A stretch of DNA of 64,000 nt from Clostridium sp. BJN0013 (GCF_040939125.1 NZ_CP162495.1:3286001-3350000), one strand, 5' to 3'; positions 49,742 to 60,983 are shown, counted from the stretch's first letter. Made by a program: numbers and translations. Notes: generated by a model not told the origin, from the sequence alone.

Positions 49742-50137
49742 TTAAAAATTAGCTGTAAAATCATAATATTCTTCCATCATATATTCTGCGTATGTCTTAT
49801 TACCCATAAGCCTATATATAACATCAATACTTTTATATCCTTCTTTATACAGCTTATAATCCTTTAAAAGCTTTTTTAACATTCTTTTATTAATTTGGAG
49901 AAGGGTAGTTAACTCATCCAGCCTGTAAAACTTCTTACAAAGTAATTTTTGAAGCTGCTTTTGCATTTCTAGCTTATATTCCAAATCTATTTTTTTATTT
50001 TTATGAGGTCCGTTTTTCCCTCTATGGTGTTCTGAACAAAGATATTTAAAATTCAAAGGAAAATCTAACCCTCCCTGACTTCTATAAACTATATGATGTT
50101 TGTCTGCCGGTTTCCCACATGTTTGGCATTTTAGCAA
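49742..50137 (-). CDS. HNH-type nuclease domain protein
   Basis: About 131 residues from a TTG at 50137 behind GGGAGGGG; an ATG at 50170 lies upstream of that site. N-terminal HNH finger: CQTCGKPADKHHIVYRSQGG then LCSEHH. The C-terminal part is helical and Lys-rich, perhaps DNA-binding. Such stand-alone HNH proteins occur in mobile and core contexts; function not known. Single gene. Confidence 0.75.
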   Translation of the reverse strand: MLKCQTCGKPADKHHIVYRSQGGLDFPLNFKYLCSEHHRGKNGPHKNKKIDLEYKLEMQKQLQKLLCKKFYRLDELTTLLQINKRMLKKLLKDYKLYKEGYKSIDVIYRLMGNKTYAEYMMEEYYDFTANF

Positions 50138-50170
50138 TTTTTCCCCTCCCAATTTATATTGGATTTTCAT

Positions 50171-50651
50171 TATAATTTATATTATTATTATATCACAGCT
50201 TTTGCTCTATTACACTTATAAAAAATCATGAATTTTATTTAAATTTTTATAAAAATTTATGATAATTTTACACTTTATAGCAATTATTTTTCACTAACAT
50301 TATATTATAAAGTTTATATCTCTAATATTTCATTAAAACTACTATTAATTTTATATTAATAGTGTATATTATTAATTAGATGACAATATATTAAATTCTT
50401 AATATATTATAAATACAATCAAGTAATTTTTAGATTTAGATGGATTTTACTATAATTAACACTTTAATACTTTTCTTCACCTAAATCTTAGAAGAACTTA
50501 TCTAGGCTCATAGCAGTTCTTATCCCCTATTTTAAAAAAGCTGGGATATTAGCAGAGTGATAGCCTTTGGATAAAAACCAATATAGATATTTTTTTATAG
50601 TATTTATTCAAATTTAAAATAGCCTGTTTTCTAGAAAGAGGTGATAAAAAT
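50171..50651. other. Intergenic region before cls
   Basis: AT-rich; holds copy 5 of the dispersed repeat (50417-50552), nothing else supportable. Confidence 0.6.
50417..50552 (+). repeat. Dispersed structured repeat, copy 5
   Basis: Begins AATCAAGTAATTTTTAGA. The first hairpin arms GATTTAG and CTAAATC replace GGTTCAG and CTGAACC of copy 4, so pairing is kept by double changes. Second hairpin arms are TATCCC and GGGATA. Confidence 0.7.
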
Positions 50652-52082
50652 ATGAGAAATATCTTCTATTTTGTAATTATAATAAATGCCCTATTGTCTG
50701 TAACAGTTATAATTTTAGAGAGAAAAAATCCTGAAAAAACAATTGCATGGTTGTCGGTTTTTATAGTACTGCCAGTTTTGGGATTAATAATTTATATATT
50801 TTTAGGTCGTAATTGGAAAAAACATAAACTCCATGAAGAAACAAATATAAATATAGAAGAATTAATATATGAAGCCATAAAAGACATAAAGGACAACACC
50901 TACACTCCTTTAATTGAACTTCTTTCTAAAAATAGCGAATCTCCTTTATTTACAAATAATTCTATAAAAATATTCAAAAATGGAATAGAAAAATTCAAAT
51001 ACCTGAAAGAAGAACTTTTAAAGGCACAGCATCATATTCATATAGAATACTTTATAATTAAAAATGATAATATAGGAAATGAAATAAAAGATATTTTAAT
51101 AGAAAAGTCTTTAGGTGGTGTAAGTATAAGACTTATTTTGGACAGAGTAGGTTGTATAAGATTAGGTAGAAAATATATAAAGGATTTAAAAGACGCAGGG
51201 GTAGACGTAGTTCAATATTCCTACTTTTTAGCTCCAATTTTAAGACATATAAATACCCAAATAAATTATAGAAATCATAGAAAAACAGTAGTAATTGACG
51301 GTAAAATAGGATTTGTTGGAGGAATAAACATAGGAGATGAATACCTTGGTCATAGCAAATATGGATACTGGCGTGATACACATATAATGGTAGAAGGTGA
51401 TTTTGTCTTTGGACTGCAGGCAGTTTTTATAGATGACTTTGCCACTATAAAATCCGCCAATAAAGACTACTTCTTCTATGATGGAAATTTTGAGGAGTTT
51501 TTTCCTCAACTATCAAATAATACTACAGGAAATAAATTAATGCAGCTTGTAAAAAGCGGCCCTGATTCTCAATTTCCTGCTATTGAACAGGCAGTTTTAA
51601 AAATGATAAGTATGGCAAAAGACCATATTTATATAACAACACCTTATTTTGTACCTACGGAAAGTATATTAAATGCACTTAAAATTTCATCTTTAAGCGG
51701 CGTGGATGTGCGTATTATATTTCCTGGCAGATTTGACCACATACTGGTATATTATGCTTCCCGAACTTATTTAGAAGAGGTACTCAAAAATGGAGTAAAA
51801 GTTTACTTTTATGATAAAAATTGCTTTATACATTCTAAAACCACCTCCATAGATGGTAAGGTGTGTACCATTGGTACCGCCAACATGGATATAAGAAGCT
51901 ATGAATTAAATTATGAAATAAATGCAATGATTTATGATGAAGAAACTACAGAAGAACTTGAAAATTTATTTTTTGAGGATATTCGAAACAGCAAAAGAAT
52001 TACTCAGGAATATTTTGATAATTTATCACCTTTTGTTAAATTCTTTGAAGCTTTTTGCAGGATATTTTCTTCACTACTATAA
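50652..52082 (+). CDS. cls: Cardiolipin synthase
   Basis: A 476-residue protein: two N-terminal membrane segments, then two phospholipase D motifs, HRKTVVIDGKIGFVGGINIG (about 217) and HSKTTSIDGKVCTIGTANMD (about 397). It joins two phosphatidylglycerol molecules into cardiolipin plus glycerol at the membrane. Behind GAAAGAGGTG. Single gene. Confidence 0.94.
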   Translation: MRNIFYFVIIINALLSVTVIILERKNPEKTIAWLSVFIVLPVLGLIIYIFLGRNWKKHKLHEETNINIEELIYEAIKDIKDNTYTPLIELLSKNSESPLFTNNSIKIFKNGIEKFKYLKEELLKAQHHIHIEYFIIKNDNIGNEIKDILIEKSLGGVSIRLILDRVGCIRLGRKYIKDLKDAGVDVVQYSYFLAPILRHINTQINYRNHRKTVVIDGKIGFVGGINIGDEYLGHSKYGYWRDTHIMVEGDFVFGLQAVFIDDFATIKSANKDYFFYDGNFEEFFPQLSNNTTGNKLMQLVKSGPDSQFPAIEQAVLKMISMAKDHIYITTPYFVPTESILNALKISSLSGVDVRIIFPGRFDHILVYYASRTYLEEVLKNGVKVYFYDKNCFIHSKTTSIDGKVCTIGTANMDIRSYELNYEINAMIYDEETTEELENLFFEDIRNSKRITQEYFDNLSPFVKFFEAFCRIFSSLL

Positions 52083-52091
52083 TAGATCAAA

Positions 52092-52134
52092 AGTGGTAAA
52101 ATTATTCTTTTTGAAAAATTATAATTTTACCACT
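52092..52134. terminator. Bidirectional terminator between cls and fbp
   Basis: Perfect 14-bp arms AGTGGTAAAATTAT and ATAATTTTACCACT. Confidence 0.85.
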
Positions 52135-52161
52135 GACTACAGGATCATATTTTATAACTTT

Positions 52162-54168
52162 TTATTCCGATTCATTATTGTCTTCCTTAATTAATCCCTT
52201 TCTATAGGCAATTAAAAGTTTTTCAAGATCAGCTACCTGTCTTCTGATTTTCGCCCCCACATCTGTATCCATTACCCTCTTTCTTCTGGCAGCATGTTCT
52301 AAAATTATTGTAGAAGATAATATATCCTTGTCCTCCTCTATAGCATTTTTTATAGCAGAAAAAGGTTCATGGGAGGTAAGTAGCAATCCATAGGAATTAT
52401 ATATAAGAGTATATCCCGCAATACCCGTTTCAGGTTGATATGCCTTACAAAATCCTCCATCTATTACAAGCAGCCTTCCATTTGCTTTTATAGGACTTTC
52501 TCCCTCTTTAGTCTTTACAGGAATATGACCATTTATAATATGGGAACTATCTGGAGATAGATTGAATTCTTTTAATATATTTCTGCAAACTTTTTCATCA
52601 TCTCTATATTTATAATAATAATTTTTTTGTTCATAATGTGAGGCTTTGTCACTAATAAAATACCTTTCAAAAGTTGTCATTCTTATTTTGCCAAATACAG
52701 GTGAGTCTTCTCCACACCACATATACCACATCATATCCATTCCATATTTCTTATTATAGGTATTATGTTTAAAGAAAAATGCGTCTCTAGCCACACGATC
52801 ATATCTATCAAGAAGTTCTTTTCCGCTATAATTTATTTTTCCTATTTTAACTTCTTTAAGACTTCCATCTTCATTTAATGGTATACAGCCATGATATAAA
52901 AGATTGGAATTATAGACCAAATACATACTTCCTTTACTATATAAAAATCTAATATGTCTTTGAAGCTTTTCACTGTTTACAAAAGAATTAGTCAACTTAT
53001 CAATAATCTCTTCTTCCCTAGCTGTAAGTTTGTAAGGATCATTCCAATCTATTGTAGGAAAATTGATATCATTCAATTTATAAGTATTTCCATATACATT
53101 TATTTCCCACTTTTCCACATCTATTTTATCTAATAAAAGCCTGTCTTCCATTTTAAATTCAGGTCGTCTTTTTATTATCTGACCCTCTAATTTAAATTGA
53201 ATTATAGCTATAGCCTTGTGCATTTTTGCCAGTAGATACAGTTCATTTTCATTTACTTCTTTATCTAAGGTTTTAGGAATAAATCTTTTACAAGGATCAT
53301 CCTGATAAAATTCTAAAGCAAAAGTTGCGAGAGGCAACAAATTTATTCCATACCCATCTTCAATAGTCTTTAAATTAGCATATCTTAATGATATTCTCAG
53401 TACATTAGCCACACAAGCTTCACATCCAGAAGCTGCTCCCATCCAGAGCACATCATGGTTTCCCCATTGTATATCTACAGAATGATGTTTCATAAGGGCA
53501 TCCATTATAATTTCCGCACCTGGTCCCCTGTCATATATATCTCCAATAATATGAAGTCTGTCTACCACCAACCTTCGTATTACATTTGACATAGCTATAA
53601 TAACTTCAGGTGCCCTATCTATCTCTATTATAGTTTTTATTATTCCACTATAATAGGCTTGTTTATCTGATCTATCATCCTGTTTATTGAGCAGTTCTTC
53701 TATTATATAAGAAAAGTCCTTTGGAAAAGCTTTTCTCACTTTAGATCTAGTATATTTAGATGCTACATCTCTACATACTTCAATTAACTGATACAAAGTT
53801 ATCCTATACCAATCCTCTAAATTTTCTTCTTTTTCTTTAATAATTTCTATTTTTTTCTCTGGATAATATATTAATGTAGCTAAAGCAGCCTTTTGTTCTT
53901 CTCTAAGTGAATCTCCAAATACATCATCTATTTTTCTTTTTATCACTCCAGATGCATTTCTTAACATATGGGTAAAAGATCCATATTCCCCATGAACATC
54001 ACTTATGAAATGTTCCGTAGCCTTAGGTAAATTTAATATAGCCTGAAGATTTATAATTTCCGTACTTGCACTAGATATTGTAGAATATTCTTTAGATAAT
54101 AATTTAAGATATCTCAAATCTTTTTCTATTACATCTAAATTATTCTCATCATAGAAAATCATTCTCAT
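52162..54168 (-). CDS. fbp: Fructose-1,6-bisphosphatase, class III
   Basis: A 668-residue Firmicutes-type FBPase of the metallophosphoesterase fold: [36 protein letters not shown] and a late INGHIPVKT supply the metal ligands. It removes the 1-phosphate in gluconeogenesis, needed for growth on C2 compounds. Full length, behind AAGGAGAAA. A perfect 30-bp palindrome sits 30 bp upstream of the start (54198-54227). Confidence 0.95.
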   Translation of the reverse strand: MRMIFYDENNLDVIEKDLRYLKLLSKEYSTISSASTEIINLQAILNLPKATEHFISDVHGEYGSFTHMLRNASGVIKRKIDDVFGDSLREEQKAALATLIYYPEKKIEIIKEKEENLEDWYRITLYQLIEVCRDVASKYTRSKVRKAFPKDFSYIIEELLNKQDDRSDKQAYYSGIIKTIIEIDRAPEVIIAMSNVIRRLVVDRLHIIGDIYDRGPGAEIIMDALMKHHSVDIQWGNHDVLWMGAASGCEACVANVLRISLRYANLKTIEDGYGINLLPLATFALEFYQDDPCKRFIPKTLDKEVNENELYLLAKMHKAIAIIQFKLEGQIIKRRPEFKMEDRLLLDKIDVEKWEINVYGNTYKLNDINFPTIDWNDPYKLTAREEEIIDKLTNSFVNSEKLQRHIRFLYSKGSMYLVYNSNLLYHGCIPLNEDGSLKEVKIGKINYSGKELLDRYDRVARDAFFFKHNTYNKKYGMDMMWYMWCGEDSPVFGKIRMTTFERYFISDKASHYEQKNYYYKYRDDEKVCRNILKEFNLSPDSSHIINGHIPVKTKEGESPIKANGRLLVIDGGFCKAYQPETGIAGYTLIYNSYGLLLTSHEPFSAIKNAIEEDKDILSSTIILEHAARRKRVMDTDVGAKIRRQVADLEKLLIAYRKGLIKEDNNESE

Positions 54169-54197
54169 TTTCTCCTTTTTATTTTTATAAATATAAG

Positions 54198-54227
54198 TGA
54201 TATACTATAATATATTATAGTATATCA
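54198..54227. promoter_or_regulatory. Perfect 30-bp palindrome upstream of fbp
   Basis: TGATATACTATAATA followed by its exact reverse complement. It lies between promoter region and start codon. It could be an operator or a 5' stabilising hairpin; the sequence also contains TATAAT-like boxes on both strands. Confidence 0.5.
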
Positions 54228-54329
54228 TTATTAGCCTGTATAGTATAATATGTATAAATTAATATACCATGTATCTACATAATAAAACAATTTTATTCTT
54301 CAATGAACTTAGATATATATACAAATGTT

Positions 54330-55853
54330 CTACTTGATTTCAATGGGTCTTAAACCTGTAATATCAAGCTCTTTATAATCTATTAAAAAAGATTTTAACT
54401 TATCTATAACTATATTTGAAGAACCTGATAAATCACATTCGATATTTAAACACAGCACAGGTTCATGAAGAGATAACCTAAGTAAAAACCAACCGGCTCC
54501 TCTGGATTCACAGCAATTTACCCTGACATAATTACGAGATGCTATAGACCATCCTTCAACTTTTTTTATATATAATTTTAATTCTTCCAATATTTTATTC
54601 CCATACTCTTTAAAGTTTCCATTTAAAATATTGAATCTAAATTCCAAACTTTCAACAGGTGTTTTCATATTTTGTATTAGATTTTCTATACTTTTGCCTT
54701 CTAAATTCAGCCTAGCCATTTTTATTAACACCTTAGCTATTAAATAAGCTCCATCATCTAAGAAATAATTTTCTTTAAAGGCTGCATGTCCCGAAGTTTC
54801 CATTGCCAAATAACATTCTTCATTTTGATTATTTAATCTTATTCCTTCATTTATTACATTTCTATATCCTCTTTTAAATCTATGATGTTTTCCTCCCAAT
54901 TCTTCAATAAATTCACTTAATCCATTAGAAGTTACTGAATCCGTTACTATAGTAGTATTTGGATGTTCTTCTAAAACTATTGCAGAAATTAAGGCTATCA
55001 GTGCATTTCTATTTATTTCTCTTCCTCTGCCATCTACAATAGCTGCCCTATCTACATCCGCATCAAATATTATGCCAAGATCAGCTTTATTTTTAACAAC
55101 CGCCTCTTTAATAGAATACATAGCTTCTTTAGCTTCAGGATTTGGAACATGATTTGGAAATCTGCCATCAGGAACAATAAACTGACTTCCCTCAGTTTCT
55201 GCTCCTAAAGGTTCTAAAACCTTATTTGTAAAGAAATCTCCCACTCCATTTCCTGCATCTACAATAATCTTAAACCCTAAAAACGGTTTATTGTAATTTA
55301 CCTTGGAATTTATACCTTCTCTAATTTTTTTAACCAATATACCAGAGTATTCATCAATAAAATCTATCTTATAAATATTTCCTCTACTATGTGCGCTTTC
55401 ATCCCATTTATCCAAAGCTCCATTTAATATATATTTTATATCTTCTTTTTCACATCCCCCACTTTCAGTAAAAAACTTTAATCCATTATAGTAATAAGGC
55501 AAGTGACTACCTGTTACCATAATAGCTCCATGACACCTGTAATTCCCGGTCACTGTAGTCATAAACATAGCTGGAGTTGTGCAAAGCCCACAATCGTATA
55601 CATAACATCCTAAATTTAAAAGTTCCTCACAAATACATTGCTTGAATTCAGGCCCTGATAACCTAGAATCCATGCCTATGGCAATTTTTATTTTGTTGTT
55701 TTCCAAATTTTTTTTATTCTTAATCTATTTTATAAAACCTCTAGTTATAAGCCTTACTCTTTCCACGGTTAAATTAACCTCTTTTTCTGGATTTTTAGTT
55801 GCAACTCCCCTTATATCCGTACCATTTTGTAATTTATATAATTGCTCTACCAT
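54330..55853 (-). pseudogene. Phosphomannomutase/phosphoglucomutase gene with in-frame amber codon
   Basis: An ATG at 55853 with a good site (AGGAGAA) opens MVEQLYKLQNGTDIRGVATK, the conserved N-terminus of alpha-phosphohexomutases. Codon 43 is TAG (55725-55727), after which the same frame continues without a shift to the stop at 54330 (IKIAIGMDSRLSG, MVTGSHLPY with the phosphoserine, FDADVDRAAIVD metal loop, ETSGHAAF). Without the stop the protein would be 507 residues. A TTG six codons after the stop (55706) could restart 458 residues lacking the first strand. Recent inactivation, readthrough, reinitiation or a sequence error are all possible. Confidence 0.75.
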
Positions 55854-55904
55854 ATTATCTTCTCCTATATTTTAATTTTCATATATATTATACACCTAAA
55901 TAAA

Positions 55905-55936
55905 AATTAGGCCGGTAATAAATTACCGACCCAATT
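55905..55936 (-). terminator. Terminator of the copper operon
   Basis: The minus strand has AATTGGGTCGGTAATT and its partner ending ACCGGCCTAATT, then a T-rich tail. Confidence 0.8.
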
Positions 55937-55986
55937 CCATTCATTAAAACTCTACATCTGCCTGGCAAGTACCGGCTAAACACATA

Positions 55987-56220
55987 TTAGGCTTTTTCTA
56001 TGCCTTTCACTTCATACCCTGCTTCTTTAATAACTTCTTCTATATTGGAATCAGAAATTTCAGTAGAAGATTTTATTACAGCAGTGTTACTATCTAAATT
56101 CACATTAACATTTGAAACTCCCTTTATAGACTCCAAAGCTGACTTAACATGGCTAACACAATGCTGGCAAGTCATTCCCTCTACATGTATTACTTTTTTT
56201 ATTTTTCCTTTGAATAACAT
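55987..56220 (-). CDS. copZ: CopZ-like copper chaperone
   Basis: About 77 residues from the ATG at 56220 behind GGAG. One heavy-metal-associated domain with VEGMTCQHCVSHV, the Cu(I)-binding C-x2-C loop. It carries copper to CopA or CsoR. Third gene of csoR-copA-copZ. Confidence 0.92.
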   Translation of the reverse strand: MLFKGKIKKVIHVEGMTCQHCVSHVKSALESIKGVSNVNVNLDSNTAVIKSSTEISDSNIEEVIKEAGYEVKGIEKA

Positions 56221-56287
56221 GTTCAATACACTCCTTATATTTTATTTAAAATTGATTTAAAACAATTTAGTAATCAATTATTACCCC

Positions 56288-58543
56288 TTAATCACTTGAT
56301 ATGCTGGGCTTGAATCTTTTTAATCTAAGTGCATTTAAAAGAACTGACACTGAACTAAAACTCATAGCAAGAGCCGCCAGCATAGGATTTAGAAGAGGGC
56401 CTCCAAATATGAAAAGTACTCCCATAGCCACTGGTATACCAAGTGAATTATATCCAAAAGCCCAGAAAAGATTTTCTTTTATATTCTTTATTGTTTTCCT
56501 GCTTAAATCTATTGCGGTAACCACATCCATCAAATCACTTTTCATAAGTACAATATCTGCTGACTCCATGGCCACATCTGTTCCAGACCCTATTGCAATT
56601 CCAACATCTGCCTGTGCCAGGGCCGGTGCATCATTTATTCCATCCCCTACCATGGCAACTTTTTTATTTTCCCCTTGAAGCTTTTTTATTTCATTGGCTT
56701 TATCCTGTGGAAGAACTTCCGCAAGTACTCTATGAATTCCCACCTGAGATGCTATAGCCTCAGCTGTGTTTTTATTATCGCCAGTTATCATGGCCACTTC
56801 TATGCCTAAAGAATTAAGTCTTCTTATAGCTTTTTTGCTGCTTTCTTTCACTGTATCCGCCACAGCTATTATACCTATCAATTTATTCTGAAGTGCTATA
56901 TACATAGGAGTTTTACCTTCATTAGAAAGCGTATGTGATATATCCTCCACACTTTTCAAGGAAATATTTTTTTCAATCATTAATTTTTTATTTCCTAAAA
57001 ACACTTTACTATCTTTTATAGATACTTCAATACCCTGTCCTGGTATAGCCATGAAGGAGTCTATCTTTAAAAACTGAATACTCTTATTTTCAGCTTCTCT
57101 TACAATAGCTTCTCCCAATGAATGTTCTGAGGATTTTTCTGCAGATGCAGCTATTTGAAGTAAATAGTTTTCTTCTATATCCCCTGATACTATTATGTCC
57201 GTAACCTTAGGTTTTCCTTCAGTTATAGTACCCGTCTTATCGAAAACTATAGTTTGTATCTTATGGGAAATTTCTAAAGCTACTCCACTTTTTATAAGAA
57301 CACCATATTCCGCTCCTTTTCCAGTACCTACCATTATAGCAGTAGGTGTAGCCAGTCCCAATGCACATGGGCAGGCTATCACAAGTACGGATATAAATAT
57401 GGTCACTGCAAATACCAAGGATTGACCAGACACATACCATCCCACTGATGCTATTAAAGCCAATATTATAACTACAGGTACAAAATACCCTGCTATTATA
57501 TCTGCCATCTTTGCTATAGGAGCCTTTGAACCTTGAGCTTCTTCAACTAATTTTATTATACGTGAAAGTACAGTATCTTTTCCTACTTTAGTAGCTTTAT
57601 ATTTTATAGAACCATTCTTATTTATAGTAGCACCAATAATTTTACTGCCAACAGTCTTTTCCACAGGTATGCTTTCTCCTGTAAGCATGGATTCGTCCAC
57701 AGAAGTAAGTCCTTCTATAACTTCTCCATCTACAGGAATTTTTTCTCCAGGCTTTACTACAACCACATCTCCTACTTCCACTTCATCGATTGCGATTTCA
57801 ACCTGTTTTCCATTCTTTACTATGTTGGCAGTTTTAGGTGTAAGATTCATAAGCTTTTTTATGGCTTCACAGGTCTTTCCTTTAGCTATACTCTCAAGAT
57901 ATTTACCTAAAGTTATAAGAGTAAGTATAACTCCCGCAGATTCAAAATATAGATGATAATGATAATGGCTTTCATTATAGAACATACTTACTATGGAAGA
58001 AAAACTGTACAAAAATGCTGCAGAGGTTCCTATGGCTATAAGAGAATCCATATTAGGATTTTTTCTAAATAAAGATTTGAAACCTATTATAAAATAACTT
58101 CTTCCTATTATCATTACAGGTAGTACCAACAACAACTGAATTATTGCAAATATTTTTTGATGTACCATGGGATCTATAATAGAAGGAGGCATTGTATTCA
58201 ACTGCTGAGCTATCATAGGTCCCATGGCTACGATAAGCAGTGGAACTGTAAATACAGCAGATATTACAACTCGCTGTTTTAATTTCTGAATTTCTTTCTG
58301 TTTACTTTCCTCATGAACATCCAAACTTTCAATTTCACCCAATGCTTTATATCCTGCCTTTTCTACGGCAGTTTTTATATCTGAAAGTGTGGTTTTTGAT
58401 TGATCAAAACTTACAGTTAACTTTTCAGTAGCAAAGTTAACACCTGCACTTTCAACTCCATCCACTTTTTTTACTGCCCTTTCTACCGCTCTTACACAAG
58501 CCGCACAGCTCATTCCTTCTATCTTTAATATTTCATCCTTCAT
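56288..58543 (-). CDS. copA: CopA, Cu(+)-exporting P1B-type ATPase
   Basis: A 751-residue protein with one N-terminal metal-binding domain ([10 protein letters not shown]), eight membrane segments, the transport motif [11 protein letters not shown], phosphorylation site [17 protein letters not shown], and [16 protein letters not shown]. The CPC motif marks monovalent copper/silver export. It follows csoR by 11 bp. Confidence 0.96.
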   Translation of the reverse strand: MKDEILKIEGMSCAACVRAVERAVKKVDGVESAGVNFATEKLTVSFDQSKTTLSDIKTAVEKAGYKALGEIESLDVHEESKQKEIQKLKQRVVISAVFTVPLLIVAMGPMIAQQLNTMPPSIIDPMVHQKIFAIIQLLLVLPVMIIGRSYFIIGFKSLFRKNPNMDSLIAIGTSAAFLYSFSSIVSMFYNESHYHYHLYFESAGVILTLITLGKYLESIAKGKTCEAIKKLMNLTPKTANIVKNGKQVEIAIDEVEVGDVVVVKPGEKIPVDGEVIEGLTSVDESMLTGESIPVEKTVGSKIIGATINKNGSIKYKATKVGKDTVLSRIIKLVEEAQGSKAPIAKMADIIAGYFVPVVIILALIASVGWYVSGQSLVFAVTIFISVLVIACPCALGLATPTAIMVGTGKGAEYGVLIKSGVALEISHKIQTIVFDKTGTITEGKPKVTDIIVSGDIEENYLLQIAASAEKSSEHSLGEAIVREAENKSIQFLKIDSFMAIPGQGIEVSIKDSKVFLGNKKLMIEKNISLKSVEDISHTLSNEGKTPMYIALQNKLIGIIAVADTVKESSKKAIRRLNSLGIEVAMITGDNKNTAEAIASQVGIHRVLAEVLPQDKANEIKKLQGENKKVAMVGDGINDAPALAQADVGIAIGSGTDVAMESADIVLMKSDLMDVVTAIDLSRKTIKNIKENLFWAFGYNSLGIPVAMGVLFIFGGPLLNPMLAALAMSFSSVSVLLNALRLKRFKPSISSD

Positions 58544-58554
58544 TCTTTACCCTC

Positions 58555-58827
58555 CTATCCATTTTTATCTAATAATTTTCCTAATAAGTCAACTATTTCT
58601 TCCACTTTTTCTTCTCCAGTATTTTGTAGAAAAGCTTCTTTTACGCAGTGATTTAAATGTTGTTTTAATATAAGCAAATTAGCTCTTTTTAAAAGCGCCT
58701 GAGCCGCTATTATTTGATTTGATATGTCAATACAGTACCTTCCATTTTCTATCATTTTCATTATGCCTTCAATCTGACCTTTTGAAGTCTTTAATGCCTG
58801 AAATGCTTTCTTTTTTTCTTCATTCAT
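58555..58827 (-). CDS. csoR: CsoR-family copper-sensing repressor
   Basis: A 90-residue all-helical protein with Cu(I) ligands in the CsoR pattern: Cys in GRYCID, then His and Cys in LKQHLNHC. It binds DNA without metal and lets go when Cu(I) binds. The likely operator overlaps its own ribosome site (58838-58853). First gene of the operon. Confidence 0.93.
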   Translation of the reverse strand: MNEEKKKAFQALKTSKGQIEGIMKMIENGRYCIDISNQIIAAQALLKRANLLILKQHLNHCVKEAFLQNTGEEKVEEIVDLLGKLLDKNG

Positions 58828-58837
58828 ATTTACCTCC

Positions 58838-58853
58838 CCCCACCCTGGTGGGG
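58838..58853 (-). promoter_or_regulatory. Candidate CsoR operator
   Basis: CCCCACC-CT-GGTGGGG inverted repeat in an otherwise AT-rich stretch, directly upstream of the csoR ATG and contiguous with its GGAGG. The G/C tracts fit known CsoR sites. Confidence 0.7.
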
Positions 58854-58993
58854 TGGGTATTTTATAAAAATATAAAATTTAAACATTTAATATTACGTTT
58901 AAATTTTATTGTATCTTTTATTACTATACATTCATTATAAACCCTATAAGAAACTTTTCATAGTATTTTTTAAAAATTAAACTGGAAAAATAT

Positions 58994-59761
58994 TTAATTA
59001 CAAATACTTGTTGGACTATTATGCAAACTTACTTTTTGAATATCTTCTGTATGAGGATTTATGAGAGCTACGGACTTCTCCTTACTTAAAGTTACCATTA
59101 TATTTCCATTATCCTTGTTTAATAAAATATCTGTAGGATACCTTCCTACCCTTATTTTTTTTATACTTTTAAATATTGTCATATCCAATACACTTACAGT
59201 ATCTTCCCCAGTATTTGCCACATAGCAATAATTACCATCTTTTGATATACAAAATCCCTGTGGTTCTCTCCCCACTGCTATAGACTGCAGTATTGTATAA
59301 TTTTTACCATCAATTAAAGATATATTATTACTTTCAGTATTACTCACCATTATATATTTTTTATTAGTAGTGAATGCAACCCGAGATGGATGTTTCCCAA
59401 CCTGGATTTTTCTTATAAATTTGCTGTCTTTGATATTATAAAATAGAATATACCCTTCATCATTTTCATCTTTAGCATTTAACACAATTACCACTAATGT
59501 ACTTCCATCTGCTGAAACTTTTATATCCTGTGGCTGACCTTCTACTTTGATTTCATTTACAATTTGATTGGTAACTGAATCCATCTTATAAATAGTATCT
59601 TTTCCTCCTATTATAAAATAATAGCTTCTGGAATCATTTGCATCTTTAGCCAGTGATCTAGTTCTATATTCCATAGTTATAAATGCTCCGCTGAAAAATA
59701 GTATAAATAAAACCAATATAAATGAGACTCTATATAATTTATGCTTTATCATAAGCACCAC
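58994..59761 (-). CDS. YncE/YVTN-type beta-propeller protein
   Basis: A 255-residue protein with an N-terminal membrane anchor (about 8-27) and about five propeller repeats of the YVTN type (for example YCYVANTGEDTVSVLDM, YIMVSNTESNNISLIDG). Exported. Function unknown; such proteins can bind DNA or wall polymers. It lies upstream of copper genes and after envelope genes, with no clear operon. Confidence 0.82.
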   Translation of the reverse strand: MVLMIKHKLYRVSFILVLFILFFSGAFITMEYRTRSLAKDANDSRSYYFIIGGKDTIYKMDSVTNQIVNEIKVEGQPQDIKVSADGSTLVVIVLNAKDENDEGYILFYNIKDSKFIRKIQVGKHPSRVAFTTNKKYIMVSNTESNNISLIDGKNYTILQSIAVGREPQGFCISKDGNYCYVANTGEDTVSVLDMTIFKSIKKIRVGRYPTDILLNKDNGNIMVTLSKEKSVALINPHTEDIQKVSLHNSPTSICN

Positions 59762-59854
59762 CTTTTTTAAATATTCTTCTTTTTTTATTTTGTGCCTTTT
59801 TTACCGTATATATTCTTATTTTCATACATAAATAAAAAATTTTACAAATCAAAA

Positions 59855-60520
59855 TTACTTATATATTTGTACAAGAGTCTTAACAAAGACATACTGTTTT
59901 AATATATCCATATCATTATCTGATAGGGCAATACAGCCATAGGTCCAATTATATTCTGCACCCCCTCCATGTATACCTATGGTTCCTCCAAGAGGAGTAT
60001 TCCAGGGTGGTTGCTCCTTATTCTCTATAGCCTTTTTAATTCTTTCAAAGGTATTTTTATCTATGATACCTTCATTTAACCCCCTTCGTGCATCCTCAAT
60101 ATTAGGATAACTTATTCCTAAAAAATAATTATACTTAGTTTCGGAATTTATATAGCATATGTAATAATTCCCTTCAGGAGTCTTATTATCTCCTTCTTTT
60201 TGCTTTTTACCTTCAGGAACCCTTCCCAATGCCATTTTAAATCTCCCTATTAACTCATTATCACCGTAAAGTTCCATTACTCTTCTCTCTTTATATATTT
60301 TTATTGAAGTTGTACCTGGAAACTTTTCAGGTTTTTTAAAAAATAACTTTTTCTCATCATTATTTTCTTCTGCTTTTTCCTTTAAAAGAACATTTTTAAA
60401 ATTATTTTCACTTTTACTCTGTTTAATATATCTTTTTACAGATACTAAAGATATAGTTAATATTAGAATTATACCAAAAATTAAAAATACAAAAGGAAAA
60501 AATCTGTTTTTATCTTTCAT
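59855..60520 (-). CDS. L,D-transpeptidase (YkuD domain)
   Basis: A 221-residue protein with an N-terminal membrane anchor (about 8-28) and a YkuD domain ending GIHGGGAEYNWTYGCIALSD, where the Cys of YGCIAL is the nucleophile and the His of IHGG supports it. It forms 3-3 peptidoglycan links or modifies muropeptides outside the membrane. It follows the coiled-coil gene by 31 bp, likely co-transcribed. Confidence 0.88.
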   Translation of the reverse strand: MKDKNRFFPFVFLIFGIILILTISLVSVKRYIKQSKSENNFKNVLLKEKAEENNDEKKLFFKKPEKFPGTTSIKIYKERRVMELYGDNELIGRFKMALGRVPEGKKQKEGDNKTPEGNYYICYINSETKYNYFLGISYPNIEDARRGLNEGIIDKNTFERIKKAIENKEQPPWNTPLGGTIGIHGGGAEYNWTYGCIALSDNDMDILKQYVFVKTLVQIYK

Positions 60521-60551
60521 ATGCCCACTTCACTTTTTATTTATATTTTTA

Positions 60552-60983
60552 TCAATCTATTCCAATTAGTGTTTTAAACCATTTTATTATATTTTCATTT
60601 TTTTGTTTCATTTTCTCATACTGCTCATGTCCTTCATCATACTTTTTTACTTTTTCACTATATTCATTTATTTTCTTATTATATTCATTTAATTTACTAT
60701 TATATTCTATCACCAAATCATTCCATTCATCTCCTCCACTTGACTTTACATTATTCATTTTATACTTTAAATTTTTTAGCTCCTCACCCTTCTTTTTTAT
60801 ATCATCCCCTAAATAAGTTATTTCTTTTTTTTGCTGTTCAAGGCTAGTATACATATCTCCTACTGCCTCTGAAGTTGAATTAGAATCTTTTAACCTAAAA
60901 TCCACAAGAGCTGCTATAGATATAATAAATAATATGACAATTATAACTACAATCTCAGTTAAAATACCCTTTAACTTTTCCAT
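60552..60983 (-). CDS. Membrane-anchored coiled-coil protein
   Basis: A 143-residue protein with one membrane segment (about 10-28) and a long Lys/Glu-rich coiled coil. The first gene of a pair with the L,D-transpeptidase; perhaps a wall-associated partner. No family recognised. Confidence 0.65.
   Translation of the reverse strand: MEKLKGILTEIVVIIVILFIISIAALVDFRLKDSNSTSEAVGDMYTSLEQQKKEITYLGDDIKKKGEELKNLKYKMNNVKSSGGDEWNDLVIEYNSKLNEYNKKINEYSEKVKKYDEGHEQYEKMKQKNENIIKWFKTLIGID

Noticed and set aside
56281-56300. Sixth copy of the dispersed repeat at the copA end
   Set aside because: Only about 14 nt resemble the left end of the family, and most lie within coding sequence; chance is likely.
56301-57956. 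Plus-strand frames opposite copA
   Set aside because: Antisense of the well-conserved ATPase motifs; no independent support.
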